Assembly (NCBI RefSeq): GCF_900445255.1 | Contig: NZ_UAPU01000005.1 | Span: forward strand, 1,063,501 to 1,127,500 | Origin: Anaerobiospirillum thomasii | GTDB lineage: Bacteria > Pseudomonadota > Gammaproteobacteria > Enterobacterales > Succinivibrionaceae | Length of the DNA stretch: 64,000 bases | Reading direction: 5' to 3' | Part shown: in pieces, positions 54,649 through 64,000 of the stretch | Layout: every line of letters starts with the position of its first letter | Position numbering within the stretch: position 1 is the first letter of the stretch | Program-made: the position numbers and the translations under genes | The notes under the pieces: model-generated | What the model was told of the DNA's origin: nothing | Databases searched by the model: none | The model's input: only the letters and a program-made list of their open reading frames with translations

Positions 54649-55081
54649 AATACTAAGTCCTATGATGCTGTGGTTTATTGCAACCATAGCCATTTTAGGT
54701 GCCGAGATGCTAATTGGCACCTACTATCTGCTCGCCCTAGCCTGCGGGGCTCTTGTCGGCGGTCTTACCGCCTATTTCTCACACACTCTTGATCATCAGT
54801 TTACAGCAGCAGGTATTGCCACCTTTGTCTCAATTATAGGTACCTACTACTATAAAAGGGCAAAAAGAGGCAAAGAGGCAAAATTAAAGCTCAATCCCAA
54901 CTGTCTTGATGCAGGAGCTGTTATTACTGTAAATAAAGTAAATGCCGATGGCAGCGGCAGCACCACCTATCGCGGAGCTAGCTGGCAGGTACTGTGTGCA
55001 AATGGTGATCTTGTCAAGGATTTGAATTATACTATCCTTGATATCAAAGGCTCTGTGCTTATCGTATCATCAGATAAATAA
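54638..55081 (+). CDS. NfeD-family membrane protein
   Basis: 147 aa. N-terminal membrane helices (WFIATIAILGAEMLIGTYYLLALACGALVGG; a second near 50-75) and a C-terminal OB-fold domain (LDAGAVITVNKVNADGSGSTTYRGASWQVLC) typical of short NfeD proteins of YbbK type. In E. coli YbbK partners QmcA; here too a band 7 gene follows. The start overlaps the preceding gene. The last codons (IVSSDK, stop) lie in a 21-bp tandem repeat that continues past the stop. Confidence 0.9.
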   Translation: MLSEILSPMMLWFIATIAILGAEMLIGTYYLLALACGALVGGLTAYFSHTLDHQFTAAGIATFVSIIGTYYYKRAKRGKEAKLKLNPNCLDAGAVITVNKVNADGSGSTTYRGASWQVLCANGDLVKDLNYTILDIKGSVLIVSSDK

Positions 55082-55124
55082 ATCGTACCATCAGATAAAT
55101 AAACTCGTTTCATCATATAAATAA
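55061..55124 (+). repeat. 21-bp tandem repeat spanning the nfeD stop codon
   Basis: Three units starting at 55061, 55082 and 55103 (ATCGTATCATCAGATAAATAA and variants; the third is more diverged). The first encodes the nfeD C-terminus and its stop; the next two are untranslated copies, each keeping an in-frame TAA. Confidence 0.85.
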
Positions 55125-55137
55125 ACAGGATACTTTT

Positions 55138-56085
55138 ATGGACATCTCCTTTATCAGTATTAATCCTACTATTATTGTAACTTTATTCTTTATTTTTCTT
55201 GCTGTTATCTATGCCATACAGGCTGTCAAAGTTGTACCGCAGCAAAATGCCTGGGTAGTAGAGCGTTTTGGCAAATTCAAAGCTGTACTCAATCCAGGTC
55301 TTAACTTTATTATTCCTTTTATCGACAAAATTGCCTATAAGCACTCACTCAAAGAAATTCCTCTTGATACACCATCACAGGTCTGTATCACCAAGGACAA
55401 TACACAGCTCTCCGTTGACGGTGTGCTGTATTTTCAGGTAACAGATCCGCAAAGAGCAAGCTATGGCACCTCAAACTATGTACTTGCCATTACACAGCTG
55501 GCTCAGACCACACTGCGTTCAGTTATAGGCCGTATGGAGCTTGACAAGACCTTTGAGGAGCGCGATAGCATCAATAACAACGTAGTATCAGCCATTGACG
55601 AGGCCGCCCTTAACTGGGGTGTCAAGGTACTGCGCTATGAAATAAAGGATCTGACACCGCCTCAGGTAATTTTACAGGCCATGCAGCAGCAGATTACAGC
55701 AGAGCGTGAAAAGCGTGCTTTAATTGCCGAATCTGAAGGCCGCAAGCAGGAGCAGATAAATCTTGCCACAGGTGCCAAGGCCGCCGCCATTGCCCAGTCT
55801 GAGGGTGAAAAGCAGGCAGAGATCAACAAGGCTGAAGGTCAGGCCACAGCCACCATTACTCTTGCCAATGCCACAGCTACAGCCATATCCAATATTGCCC
55901 GTGCTGCCAATGAGTCAGGCGGTATGACTGCCATCAATATGCAGATTGCCCAGAAATATGTCGAGGCCTTTGAGTCTTTAGCCAAGACCAATAATACTCT
56001 TATTATTCCATCCAATCTTGGCGATATGTCATCACTTATCTCATCTGCCATGCAGATAGTAAAATCCCAGACTCCAAAAAGTTAA
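55138..56085 (+). CDS. qmcA: SPFH/band 7 protein, QmcA-like
   Basis: 315 aa. N-terminal membrane anchor (about residues 8-25), the band 7 domain opening QAVKVVPQQNAWVVERFGKF, LRSVIGRMELDKTFEERDSIN in the middle, then the helical flotillin-like region rich in Ala, Glu and Lys (AEREKRALIAESEGRKQEQI, GEKQAEINKAEGQA). E. coli QmcA is 305 aa and associates with FtsH/HflKC-type membrane quality control. Following NfeD and preceding SppA, it points to a membrane-proteolysis module. ATG 55138 is in a 56-bp gap that also holds the 21-bp repeats. Confidence 0.9.
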   Translation: MDISFISINPTIIVTLFFIFLAVIYAIQAVKVVPQQNAWVVERFGKFKAVLNPGLNFIIPFIDKIAYKHSLKEIPLDTPSQVCITKDNTQLSVDGVLYFQVTDPQRASYGTSNYVLAITQLAQTTLRSVIGRMELDKTFEERDSINNNVVSAIDEAALNWGVKVLRYEIKDLTPPQVILQAMQQQITAEREKRALIAESEGRKQEQINLATGAKAAAIAQSEGEKQAEINKAEGQATATITLANATATAISNIARAANESGGMTAINMQIAQKYVEAFESLAKTNNTLIIPSNLGDMSSLISSAMQIVKSQTPKS

Positions 56086-56152
56086 TCACATTAATGGGCC
56101 TCTGGCCCATTAATCTCTCTTTACACCCACAAGCCAACATTATTGACACACT

Positions 56153-58102
56153 ATGTACAATCATAATATGCACAATAACAATCAGTTTAACAGAGCGCAA
56201 AGTCAGGACGAATTTGAAGAACATACCCCACTAAAATGCCTGTGCAAGGGTTTTATGTTCATAGGCTCAGCCTTGACCTTTATACGCAACACTCTTGCCA
56301 ATCTTGTCATGCTGCTGCTCTTTTTCTTTATCTTTGCAGCTGTAAGTCTCTTTGAGCAGTTTAAAGATGATCCATCGGCCCTTATGGGTAAAAATACTGC
56401 ACAGATGCAAAATGCGCAGCCTGCCCCTATTTTATATCTGAGTCTGCAGGGCAATATAGTAGCCCCTCCTTTGTATGACAGCGGCATTGAAGGACTGCAG
56501 CGCCGTATAGATGAGATTGTAAGCAATAATATAACGCACAGTGTGCTTGATATTGAAAAGGCCCTAAATGCTGCCTGCTATGATGAGAATATCAAGATGG
56601 TGCTGTTAAATCTCTCTGATATGCAGCCTGTGCCTCTAGCCATTGCTTCACGTATTGCTGCAAAGCTTGAGGCTTTAAAGCAAAGTGGTAAAAAGATAGT
56701 AGCCTGTGCCACATCTTATTCTCAGTCAGCCTATGTTATTGCAGGCCGTGCCGACAGAATTTTAATGGATCCATTAGGCCAGATTAATATTCAGGGTATG
56801 TCTTTGCAGAATATCTATTTTGCCCCGCTTTTGGAAAAGGCCGGTATCACCCCTTATGTGCTGCGTGCAGGTGAGTTTAAATCAGCTGTGGAGCCTTTTT
56901 TACGTGCCAGCATGTCAGAGCATGTGCGCTCTGAGTATATGACTTTGATAGATGAGCTGTGGACTGAGTATGAAAGTGAGGTACAGATTAGAAAATCAAG
57001 AACCTCAGATAGGCTTTTAGAGAATATCTACTCTACTCTCTCACGTCTGGATTTTCACAATGGATCCATGGCCTCGCTGCAAAAAGAGCAGGGTCTTGTC
57101 GATGAGCTTGAGCCTTTTTATTTCTACAAGCAGGAGCTTATAGAAAAATTCGGCGCTGATCCTCTAAATGACAAGATGCCGCATCATATAACCTACAGCG
57201 ATTATATACAAAAACTGCCAGCTGAGCTCTCTGAGAGCAAAGTGGCTGTAATCTATGGTATAGGTCCTATTGTCGACAGAGCGGAGCTGTCAACTGACTT
57301 TGCCCCTGAGACCATTATTCCTTTAATTGAAAAGGCCCGTGATGATGACAATATAAAAAGTGTAGTCTTTTATATAGACAGCCCTGGCGGCTCACTCTTT
57401 GCCTCAGAGCAGATAAGACGTGCTCTTGTCAGCCTGCGCAATAAGAAAAAGGTTGTTATCTCCATGAATGCCCAGGCAGCCTCAGGCGGCTATTTTATAG
57501 CCACTCAGTCAGATGCCATTGTAGCCACCAAGGATACCATTACAGGATCAATTGGTGTCTTTGCCCTAAGCTTTGGTGCCCACAATCTTTTAAACCGCTA
57601 TGGTGTCTATCAGGACGGTGTGCAGAACTCACCTCTTGGCACACTTAATGTAGCAAGACCTGCCGATCCTGCCGTGCTGTCCCTGCTGCAAAAGAGCACA
57701 CAAAGCTCCTATGCCTATTTTATTGATTTAGTGTGCAAATCCCGCGGTCTTATGCCTGGTGATTATTTAAATTTTGCAGAAGGCCGTGTCTTTTCAGCCC
57801 GTCGTGCCTTAGCTTTAGGACTTGTTGACAAGATAGGAACGCTTGAAGATGCCACTGCTCTTGCCTGCACCCTAAGTGACACCGATATCAACAGTGTTGA
57901 GATTATGCATATGCTGCCAGAGCCATCTGATCCATTCTCAGATCTTAATGCCATAGTCTCAAAGGCTTATGCCATGGGTCTGCCAGCCCCTCTGGCCTCA
58001 CTATATGTGCAGTACAGACAGGATGCCTTTTTAAGACAGGTGCTTGAGCATAAAGAGCCTGTAGTTATGGCCATTACACCTTTTAAAAATATTTTAAACT
58101 AA
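56153..58102 (+). CDS. sppA: Signal peptide peptidase SppA (protease IV)
   Basis: 649 aa. One N-terminal membrane helix at about residues 43-65. Two tandem S49 domains follow, as in E. coli SppA (618 aa). The catalytic Lys is in the N-terminal domain, GEFKSAVEPFLRASM (about residue 243), and the catalytic Ser in the C-terminal domain, AQAASGGYFIATQSD (about residue 446), preceded by IDSPGGSLFASEQ. It degrades cleaved signal peptides at the inner membrane. The short N-terminal extension is Asn-rich (MYNHNMHNNNQF). 67 bp after qmcA and probably in the same unit, ending at the terminator near 58200. Confidence 0.95.
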   Translation: MYNHNMHNNNQFNRAQSQDEFEEHTPLKCLCKGFMFIGSALTFIRNTLANLVMLLLFFFIFAAVSLFEQFKDDPSALMGKNTAQMQNAQPAPILYLSLQGNIVAPPLYDSGIEGLQRRIDEIVSNNITHSVLDIEKALNAACYDENIKMVLLNLSDMQPVPLAIASRIAAKLEALKQSGKKIVACATSYSQSAYVIAGRADRILMDPLGQINIQGMSLQNIYFAPLLEKAGITPYVLRAGEFKSAVEPFLRASMSEHVRSEYMTLIDELWTEYESEVQIRKSRTSDRLLENIYSTLSRLDFHNGSMASLQKEQGLVDELEPFYFYKQELIEKFGADPLNDKMPHHITYSDYIQKLPAELSESKVAVIYGIGPIVDRAELSTDFAPETIIPLIEKARDDDNIKSVVFYIDSPGGSLFASEQIRRALVSLRNKKKVVISMNAQAASGGYFIATQSDAIVATKDTITGSIGVFALSFGAHNLLNRYGVYQDGVQNSPLGTLNVARPADPAVLSLLQKSTQSSYAYFIDLVCKSRGLMPGDYLNFAEGRVFSARRALALGLVDKIGTLEDATALACTLSDTDINSVEIMHMLPEPSDPFSDLNAIVSKAYAMGLPAPLASLYVQYRQDAFLRQVLEHKEPVVMAITPFKNILN

Positions 58103-58193
58103 TTTTTGGATCTTCCAGGTTGTGGAAGGTCAATCTGTTACAATTAATTTGACATCTTTGCTGGTGTCTAATACGTAAGATGTAATCTTTTTT

Positions 58194-58226
58194 ATGGACA
58201 GGACCACAATCCTGTCCATTTTTTTA
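58194..58226 (+). terminator. Terminator of the nfeD-qmcA-sppA unit
   Basis: ATGGACAGGA-CCACAA-TCCTGTCCAT, followed by TTTTTTTATT. Upstream of it ACATCTT (58152) and AAGATGT (58177) can also pair. Confidence 0.85.
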
Positions 58227-58311
58227 TTGTACAGATTAAATTAAGTGTCACTAAGGTCCATGTATCTAAAGATATACAATGCTAGTTGAACAATATGCGC
58301 AACTACAGTGT

Positions 58312-58402
58312 GACAAGGTGCAAAAATGGATAAAAACTTTGCATTTTTTTTATTTTATATGACAGCCTCAACAAAAACATTCTTTTAAATCATTATAATC
58401 TG
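58312..58402 (+). promoter_or_regulatory. Candidate cstA promoter region with CRP-like site
   Basis: TGTGA-CAAGGT-GCAAA near 58312 matches 8 of 10 CRP-core positions, and ATTATAAT near 58395 is a good -10. TGCAAA/TTTGCA plus eight T residues (58319-58350) also makes a weak terminator-like hairpin. CRP control of cstA is known in E. coli; here it is only a consensus match. The rest of the 333-bp gap is featureless. Confidence 0.3.
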
Positions 58403-58435
58403 CCTTGTATTTGCTAATTATATAGAGGATTTTAT

Positions 58436-59878
58436 ATGCCAAATTATCTATGGTTTATTATAGCCACAGTCGCGCTGATTGTTGGCTACTATACCTACGG
58501 AAAGTTTGTTGAGAAGGTATTTGAACCAAATCCAGAACGCAAGACTCCAGCCATTACCCAGGCTGACGGTGTTGACTTTGTTACCATGCCAAAATGGAAA
58601 CTCTGGCTCATTCAGCTTCTTAACATTGCAGGCGTAGGCCCTGTATTCGGCCCTATCATGGGTGCTCTGTACGGTCCAACCGCTCTGTTATGGATTGTAT
58701 TAGGCTCCATCTTTGCAGGTGCCGTGCATGACTATTTCTCAGGCATGCTCTCAGTAAGATATAAAGGTGCCAACGTTCCACAGATCGTAGGCTTCAACCT
58801 TGGCAAGCTGGCTCAGCAGTTCATGCGTGCCTTTGCTATTTTACTGTTACTGCTTGTAGGTGTGGTTTTTGCTACAGCTCCAGCCAACCTGCTGGCCAAA
58901 CTGACACCAGACTACCTTAACTTTGCTGTATGGCTTGGTGTTATTTTCTTCTACTACTTTGTAGCCACCTTAGTTCCAATTGACAAGCTCATTGGTCGTA
59001 TTTACCCACTCTTTGGTGCTCTTTTAATCATCATGGCTGTAGGTATTACTGTAGCTATGTTCGTCAATATGCCAGCTGAGTTCTACAACTGGGCTGACTG
59101 GTCAAAGAACAATCACCCATCAGAGCTCCCACTGTGGCCTCTTATGTTTATCACCATTGCCTGTGGTGCTTTATCTGGCTTCCATGCCACTCAGTCACCA
59201 CTTATGGCACGCTGCCTACACAATGAAAAAGAAGGCCGTTTCGTATTCTACGGTGCAATGATTGCAGAAGGCTTCATCGGTTTAGTATGGGCCACTGTAG
59301 GTATGACCTTCTATCCAGATGCAGCTGCTCTGCAGGGTGTAATCAATTCAGGTACTGCCTCTGCTGTAGTATATGATAGCTCTATTGCTCTTATGGGCTC
59401 TGTTGGCGGTATCATGGCTATTTTAGGTGTTATCGTTCTGCCAATCACCTCAGGTGACACAGCCTTCCGTGCTGCCCGTTTAACCATTGCCGAGGTTATC
59501 AAGATTGATCAGAAGCGTCCTGCCAACCGTCTGTACATTGCAATCCCTGTCTTTGCCCTAGGTATTGCTCTGTCACAGATTGACTTTAACATCATCTGGA
59601 GATACTTTGGCTGGTCCAATCAGACTCTGGCAGGTATCATGCTCTGGGCCGCTGCAGCTTATCTGTACAAACGCGGCAAGTTCCACTGGATCTGCTCTAT
59701 CCCAGGTACCTTTATTACCGCTGCCTGTATCTCATACATCCTGTATGAGCCAAACATGGGCTTTGGCATGGACATTGGCATCTCTAATATTATCGGTGCT
59801 GTCGGTGCCTTCATCATCCTTGGCATCTTCCTCGTCAAAGGTAAGAGCGAGGTTGCAGGAGCTCCTGCTGATGCATAG
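58436..59878 (+). CDS. cstA: CstA-family carrier (carbon starvation protein)
   Basis: 480 aa with about 13 hydrophobic segments. It starts MPNYLWFIIATVALIVGYYTYGKF and has the CstA motifs GVGPVFGPIMGALYGPTALLW, GAVHDYFSGMLSVRYKG and SGFHATQSPLMARC. E. coli CstA and BtsT are about 700 aa; this is the shorter form found in many anaerobes, lacking the long C-terminal extension. CstA proteins carry pyruvate or peptides. ATG 58436 follows AGAGGA. It is monocistronic with a terminator downstream. GC content and codon use suggest high expression (clean, uniform codons such as GGC and CTG). Confidence 0.92.
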   Translation: MPNYLWFIIATVALIVGYYTYGKFVEKVFEPNPERKTPAITQADGVDFVTMPKWKLWLIQLLNIAGVGPVFGPIMGALYGPTALLWIVLGSIFAGAVHDYFSGMLSVRYKGANVPQIVGFNLGKLAQQFMRAFAILLLLLVGVVFATAPANLLAKLTPDYLNFAVWLGVIFFYYFVATLVPIDKLIGRIYPLFGALLIIMAVGITVAMFVNMPAEFYNWADWSKNNHPSELPLWPLMFITIACGALSGFHATQSPLMARCLHNEKEGRFVFYGAMIAEGFIGLVWATVGMTFYPDAAALQGVINSGTASAVVYDSSIALMGSVGGIMAILGVIVLPITSGDTAFRAARLTIAEVIKIDQKRPANRLYIAIPVFALGIALSQIDFNIIWRYFGWSNQTLAGIMLWAAAAYLYKRGKFHWICSIPGTFITAACISYILYEPNMGFGMDIGISNIIGAVGAFIILGIFLVKGKSEVAGAPADA

Positions 59879-59907
59879 AATTATGCCGTAAACTAATAAA
59901 TTAGTTC

Positions 59908-59937
59908 AAAGGGTCAGATTTATTCTGACCCTTTTTA
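59908..59937 (+). terminator. Terminator of cstA
   Basis: AAAGGGTCAGA-TTTAT-TCTGACCCTTTTTAT, 30 bases after the stop. The following 210 bases to the next gene show nothing further. Confidence 0.9.
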
Positions 59938-60147
59938 TTTGTCAGCATAAAGTCATGATAATCTTATAGTGCTGATCTTATCTAGGCTACGTGGCAGCTA
60001 AGAACTAATCTGTAACATAACCTGTGGGTAGTATAGACCTTACAGAGCTTATCAGTATCTTTTTAAAGTCATTGTCAGAGCCTTTATATTGCAAGCTGTA
60101 TTGGCAGATGTAAAATAGATAGTTAATGGATAACAAGAGATCTTAAT

Positions 60148-60759
60148 ATGAAAAAAATACTAGCTTTAATCCTTGGTGCCTGCATCATGCAGGCACATGC
60201 CGTCATGACTGATACTGTGCTCAAGGACTTTGCTTTGAATGATACCAAAATAAGTCTGCATGTACCTGCAGAATTGACTGAGAGCTTTGTGACATCACCT
60301 GAAAATGTCTTTATAACCTACAGCTCCAAAGATACTGCCTATAGCGTCATATTCAAGTTCTCTGTATTATCCAAGGCCAATGCCAATTCATTAATGCAGG
60401 GGGATAATTTTATTAATACAGCCCTCATCCCTTATAGTGATAAAGATAAGAGGCTCTATGGTGAATATAAGATAGTACAGAGCTTTGAGGATAAGATTTC
60501 GCGCAGTGTGCTTATAGACAGTTATCTGACCAAGCAGGCAGATGAATATCTGCCAGAGGCCTATTTTAAAATAAATGAATATTTTTCACTAAAGGGCAGA
60601 GTACTATCTACAATTACCTGCAGAGCTGCAGGAGCCAGAGCTCAAAAGCATATGATTGACTCTACCTTTAGTCTGTATCATGGTATGTGCAGCAAGATTA
60701 TAACGCAAAATAAGGAGCTGCTAGATACAGCAGGCCGTGCGCTAGAGCCAAAGCCATAA
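60148..60759 (+). CDS. Hypothetical exported protein
   Basis: 203 aa with a signal peptide (MKKILALILGACIMQAHA). The mature part is a mixed alpha/beta domain with no motif I recognise: DTKISLHVPAELTESFV, then a conserved-looking YGEYKIVQSFEDKISRSVLIDSYL. One or two Cys after maturation. ATG 60148 is preceded by AAGAGATCT. It is a single gene whose last 62 bp overlap the 3' end of pgpA on the opposite strand, so the two coding ends constrain each other. Probably periplasmic; function unknown. Confidence 0.7.
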   Translation: MKKILALILGACIMQAHAVMTDTVLKDFALNDTKISLHVPAELTESFVTSPENVFITYSSKDTAYSVIFKFSVLSKANANSLMQGDNFINTALIPYSDKDKRLYGEYKIVQSFEDKISRSVLIDSYLTKQADEYLPEAYFKINEYFSLKGRVLSTITCRAAGARAQKHMIDSTFSLYHGMCSKIITQNKELLDTAGRALEPKP

Positions 60760-61198
60760 GACCTGCAATTACATCATCAAGCATGATGCCAAGTCCGCCT
60801 TTGACCTTTTTATCTATATAACCAATTGGAAATGGTTTTAAAATATCAAAGAATCTAAAAAGCACAAAGGCAAGCACAAGAGAGTATATAGTAGCAGGCA
60901 GAGCAATAACAGCTATAAACATGCCCACAAATTCATCAAAGACAATAGCGCCGTGATCATGTATTCCCATTGCCTCTTCTGCCTTGGAGCATGCTCTGAT
61001 ACCGGTTAAAAGACTTAATACAACAATAACAAGCTGCATGTTAAATGGCAGCTGCATTAGCTCATAGCAAAAAGGTATGGCGCACAGTGATCCTACTGTA
61101 CCAGGAGCTTTAGGTGACAGACCAGAGCCAAAGCCTAAGGCCAGACACTGCCAGGGATTTTTTAAGGATAGTTTCTGTAGGTACTGATCTCGTGCCAT
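60698..61198 (-). CDS. pgpA: Phosphatidylglycerophosphatase A
   Basis: 166 aa (E. coli 172). Dephosphorylates phosphatidylglycerol phosphate at the inner membrane. It has the PgpA core: LALGFGSGLSPKAPGTVGSL, the metal-binding DHGAIVFDEFVGMFIA and ILKPFPIGYIDKKVKGGLGIMLDDVIAG, with three to four membrane segments. ATG 61198 lies 30 bp from the rRNA terminator on the same strand, so it has its own promoter nearby or relies on read-through. Its 3' end overlaps the convergent exported-protein gene by 62 bp. Confidence 0.94.
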   Translation of the reverse strand: MARDQYLQKLSLKNPWQCLALGFGSGLSPKAPGTVGSLCAIPFCYELMQLPFNMQLVIVVLSLLTGIRACSKAEEAMGIHDHGAIVFDEFVGMFIAVIALPATIYSLVLAFVLFRFFDILKPFPIGYIDKKVKGGLGIMLDDVIAGLMALALAHGLLYLAAPYFAL

Positions 61199-61228
61199 AT
61201 GACACCTCTTTTTTTTGTGGTCTAGAAT

Positions 61229-61258
61229 GCAAAAAAGCCACCTCAGATGAGATGGCTT
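61229..61258 (-). terminator. rRNA operon terminator
   Basis: AAGCCATCTC-ATCT-GAGGTGGCTT on the minus strand, followed by TTTTGCA, directly after the 5S gene. Confidence 0.8.
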
Positions 61259-61273
61259 CTTTTAAAAAGGTGA

Positions 61274-61390
61274 GCCTGGCGATGACCTACTCTCGCACAA
61301 TCGTACGTTGCACTACCATCGGCGTAACTGCATTTCACTTCTGTGTTCGGAAAGGGAACAGGTGGTTCTACAGCACTATGGTCGCCAGAC
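61274..61390 (-). rRNA. rrf: 5S ribosomal RNA
   Basis: About 117 nt. On the minus strand it begins GTCTGGCGACCATAG and ends CATCGCCAGGC, whose ends pair as helix I. The conserved CCGAACACAGAAGTGAAA and GCGCCGATGGTAGT-like (GCCGATGGTAGTGC) elements are present. Ends are set by the helix and are good to a base or two. Confidence 0.95.
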
Positions 61391-61475
61391 AAATTCTGTA
61401 AAAAACTTATAACAAACTGATTTTTAACTCTTGAGTATTAAGAGGTCTTTAAATGTCCATGCCCTCCGGGGTTGT

Positions 61476-64000
<2,525 letters not shown>

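Noticed and set aside
58194..58244. 16-codon leader peptide (MDRTTILSIFLL...) before cstA
   Set aside because: Its codons lie within the hairpin of a terminator, there is no ribosome site, and there is no bias to one amino acid.

Overview
The window reads as chromosomal DNA of a gammaproteobacterium. carAB, tamA, dapB, recN, nadK, guaBA, pgpA, sppA and an rRNA operon all have full-length, enterobacterial-type architectures. The general look (AT-rich intergenic DNA, fermentative and host-associated functions such as uronate breakdown, TRAP and MetNI-type uptake, a CstA carrier) suggests an anaerobic gut lineage, possibly Succinivibrionaceae. That assignment is inference from memory of similar proteins, not a search result.

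Layout. 1-1371: 5' part of tamA, leaving the window on the left. 1.9-6.4 kb: carA-carB with a strong terminator. 6.4-12.4 kb: a GNAT enzyme, then a minus-strand group (Na/Pi-type transporter, nucleoside-type MFS permease, PhnP-like metallohydrolase, phosphoglucomutase). 12.5-14.8 kb: a cluster of inverted 10-mers, an IS1634/IS4-type transposase and tRNA-Ser(UGA). 15-19.4 kb: GNAT, gdhA and a chemoreceptor. 19.6-23.5 kb: minus-strand dapB, rimI-like, recN, nadK. 23.5-27.1 kb: a secreted repeat protein, a small membrane protein, a pseudaminic-acid synthase and an amino-acid binding protein.

27.2-41.8 kb is an AT-rich, all-minus-strand defence-type island abutting the 3' end of guaA. In transcription order it holds a one-TRD specificity protein, an HsdM-like methylase with an NPSF motif, a complete EcoKI-like (type IA) hsdR-hsdM-hsdS set, two AlbA_2/HATPase (Schlafen-like) proteins flanking an unknown 177-aa protein, and a HipA-like kinase with no HipB. 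Two unusual repeat arrays sit in it: a 67-bp-period array before the half-specificity gene and an 84-bp tandem array before the kinase gene.

41.8-47.3 kb: guaA, guaB, an unknown gene, a solitary type I-F CRISPR mini-array (two spacers, no cas genes in view) and an orphan TRAP binding lipoprotein. 47.6-50.9 kb: the most interesting locus, an apparent methionine attenuator. A 38-codon leader peptide with seven Met codons in an 11-codon stretch is followed by an intrinsic terminator and a competing antiterminator, upstream of a MetN-MetI-FAD oxidoreductase operon. 50.9-53.7 kb: uxuA-uxuB with a GntR-type operator candidate. 54-60.8 kb: a membrane-quality group (unknown TM protein, NfeD, QmcA-like band 7 protein, SppA), a CstA-type carrier and a secreted protein. 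60.7 kb to the end: pgpA, 5S rRNA and most of a 23S rRNA, all on the minus strand.
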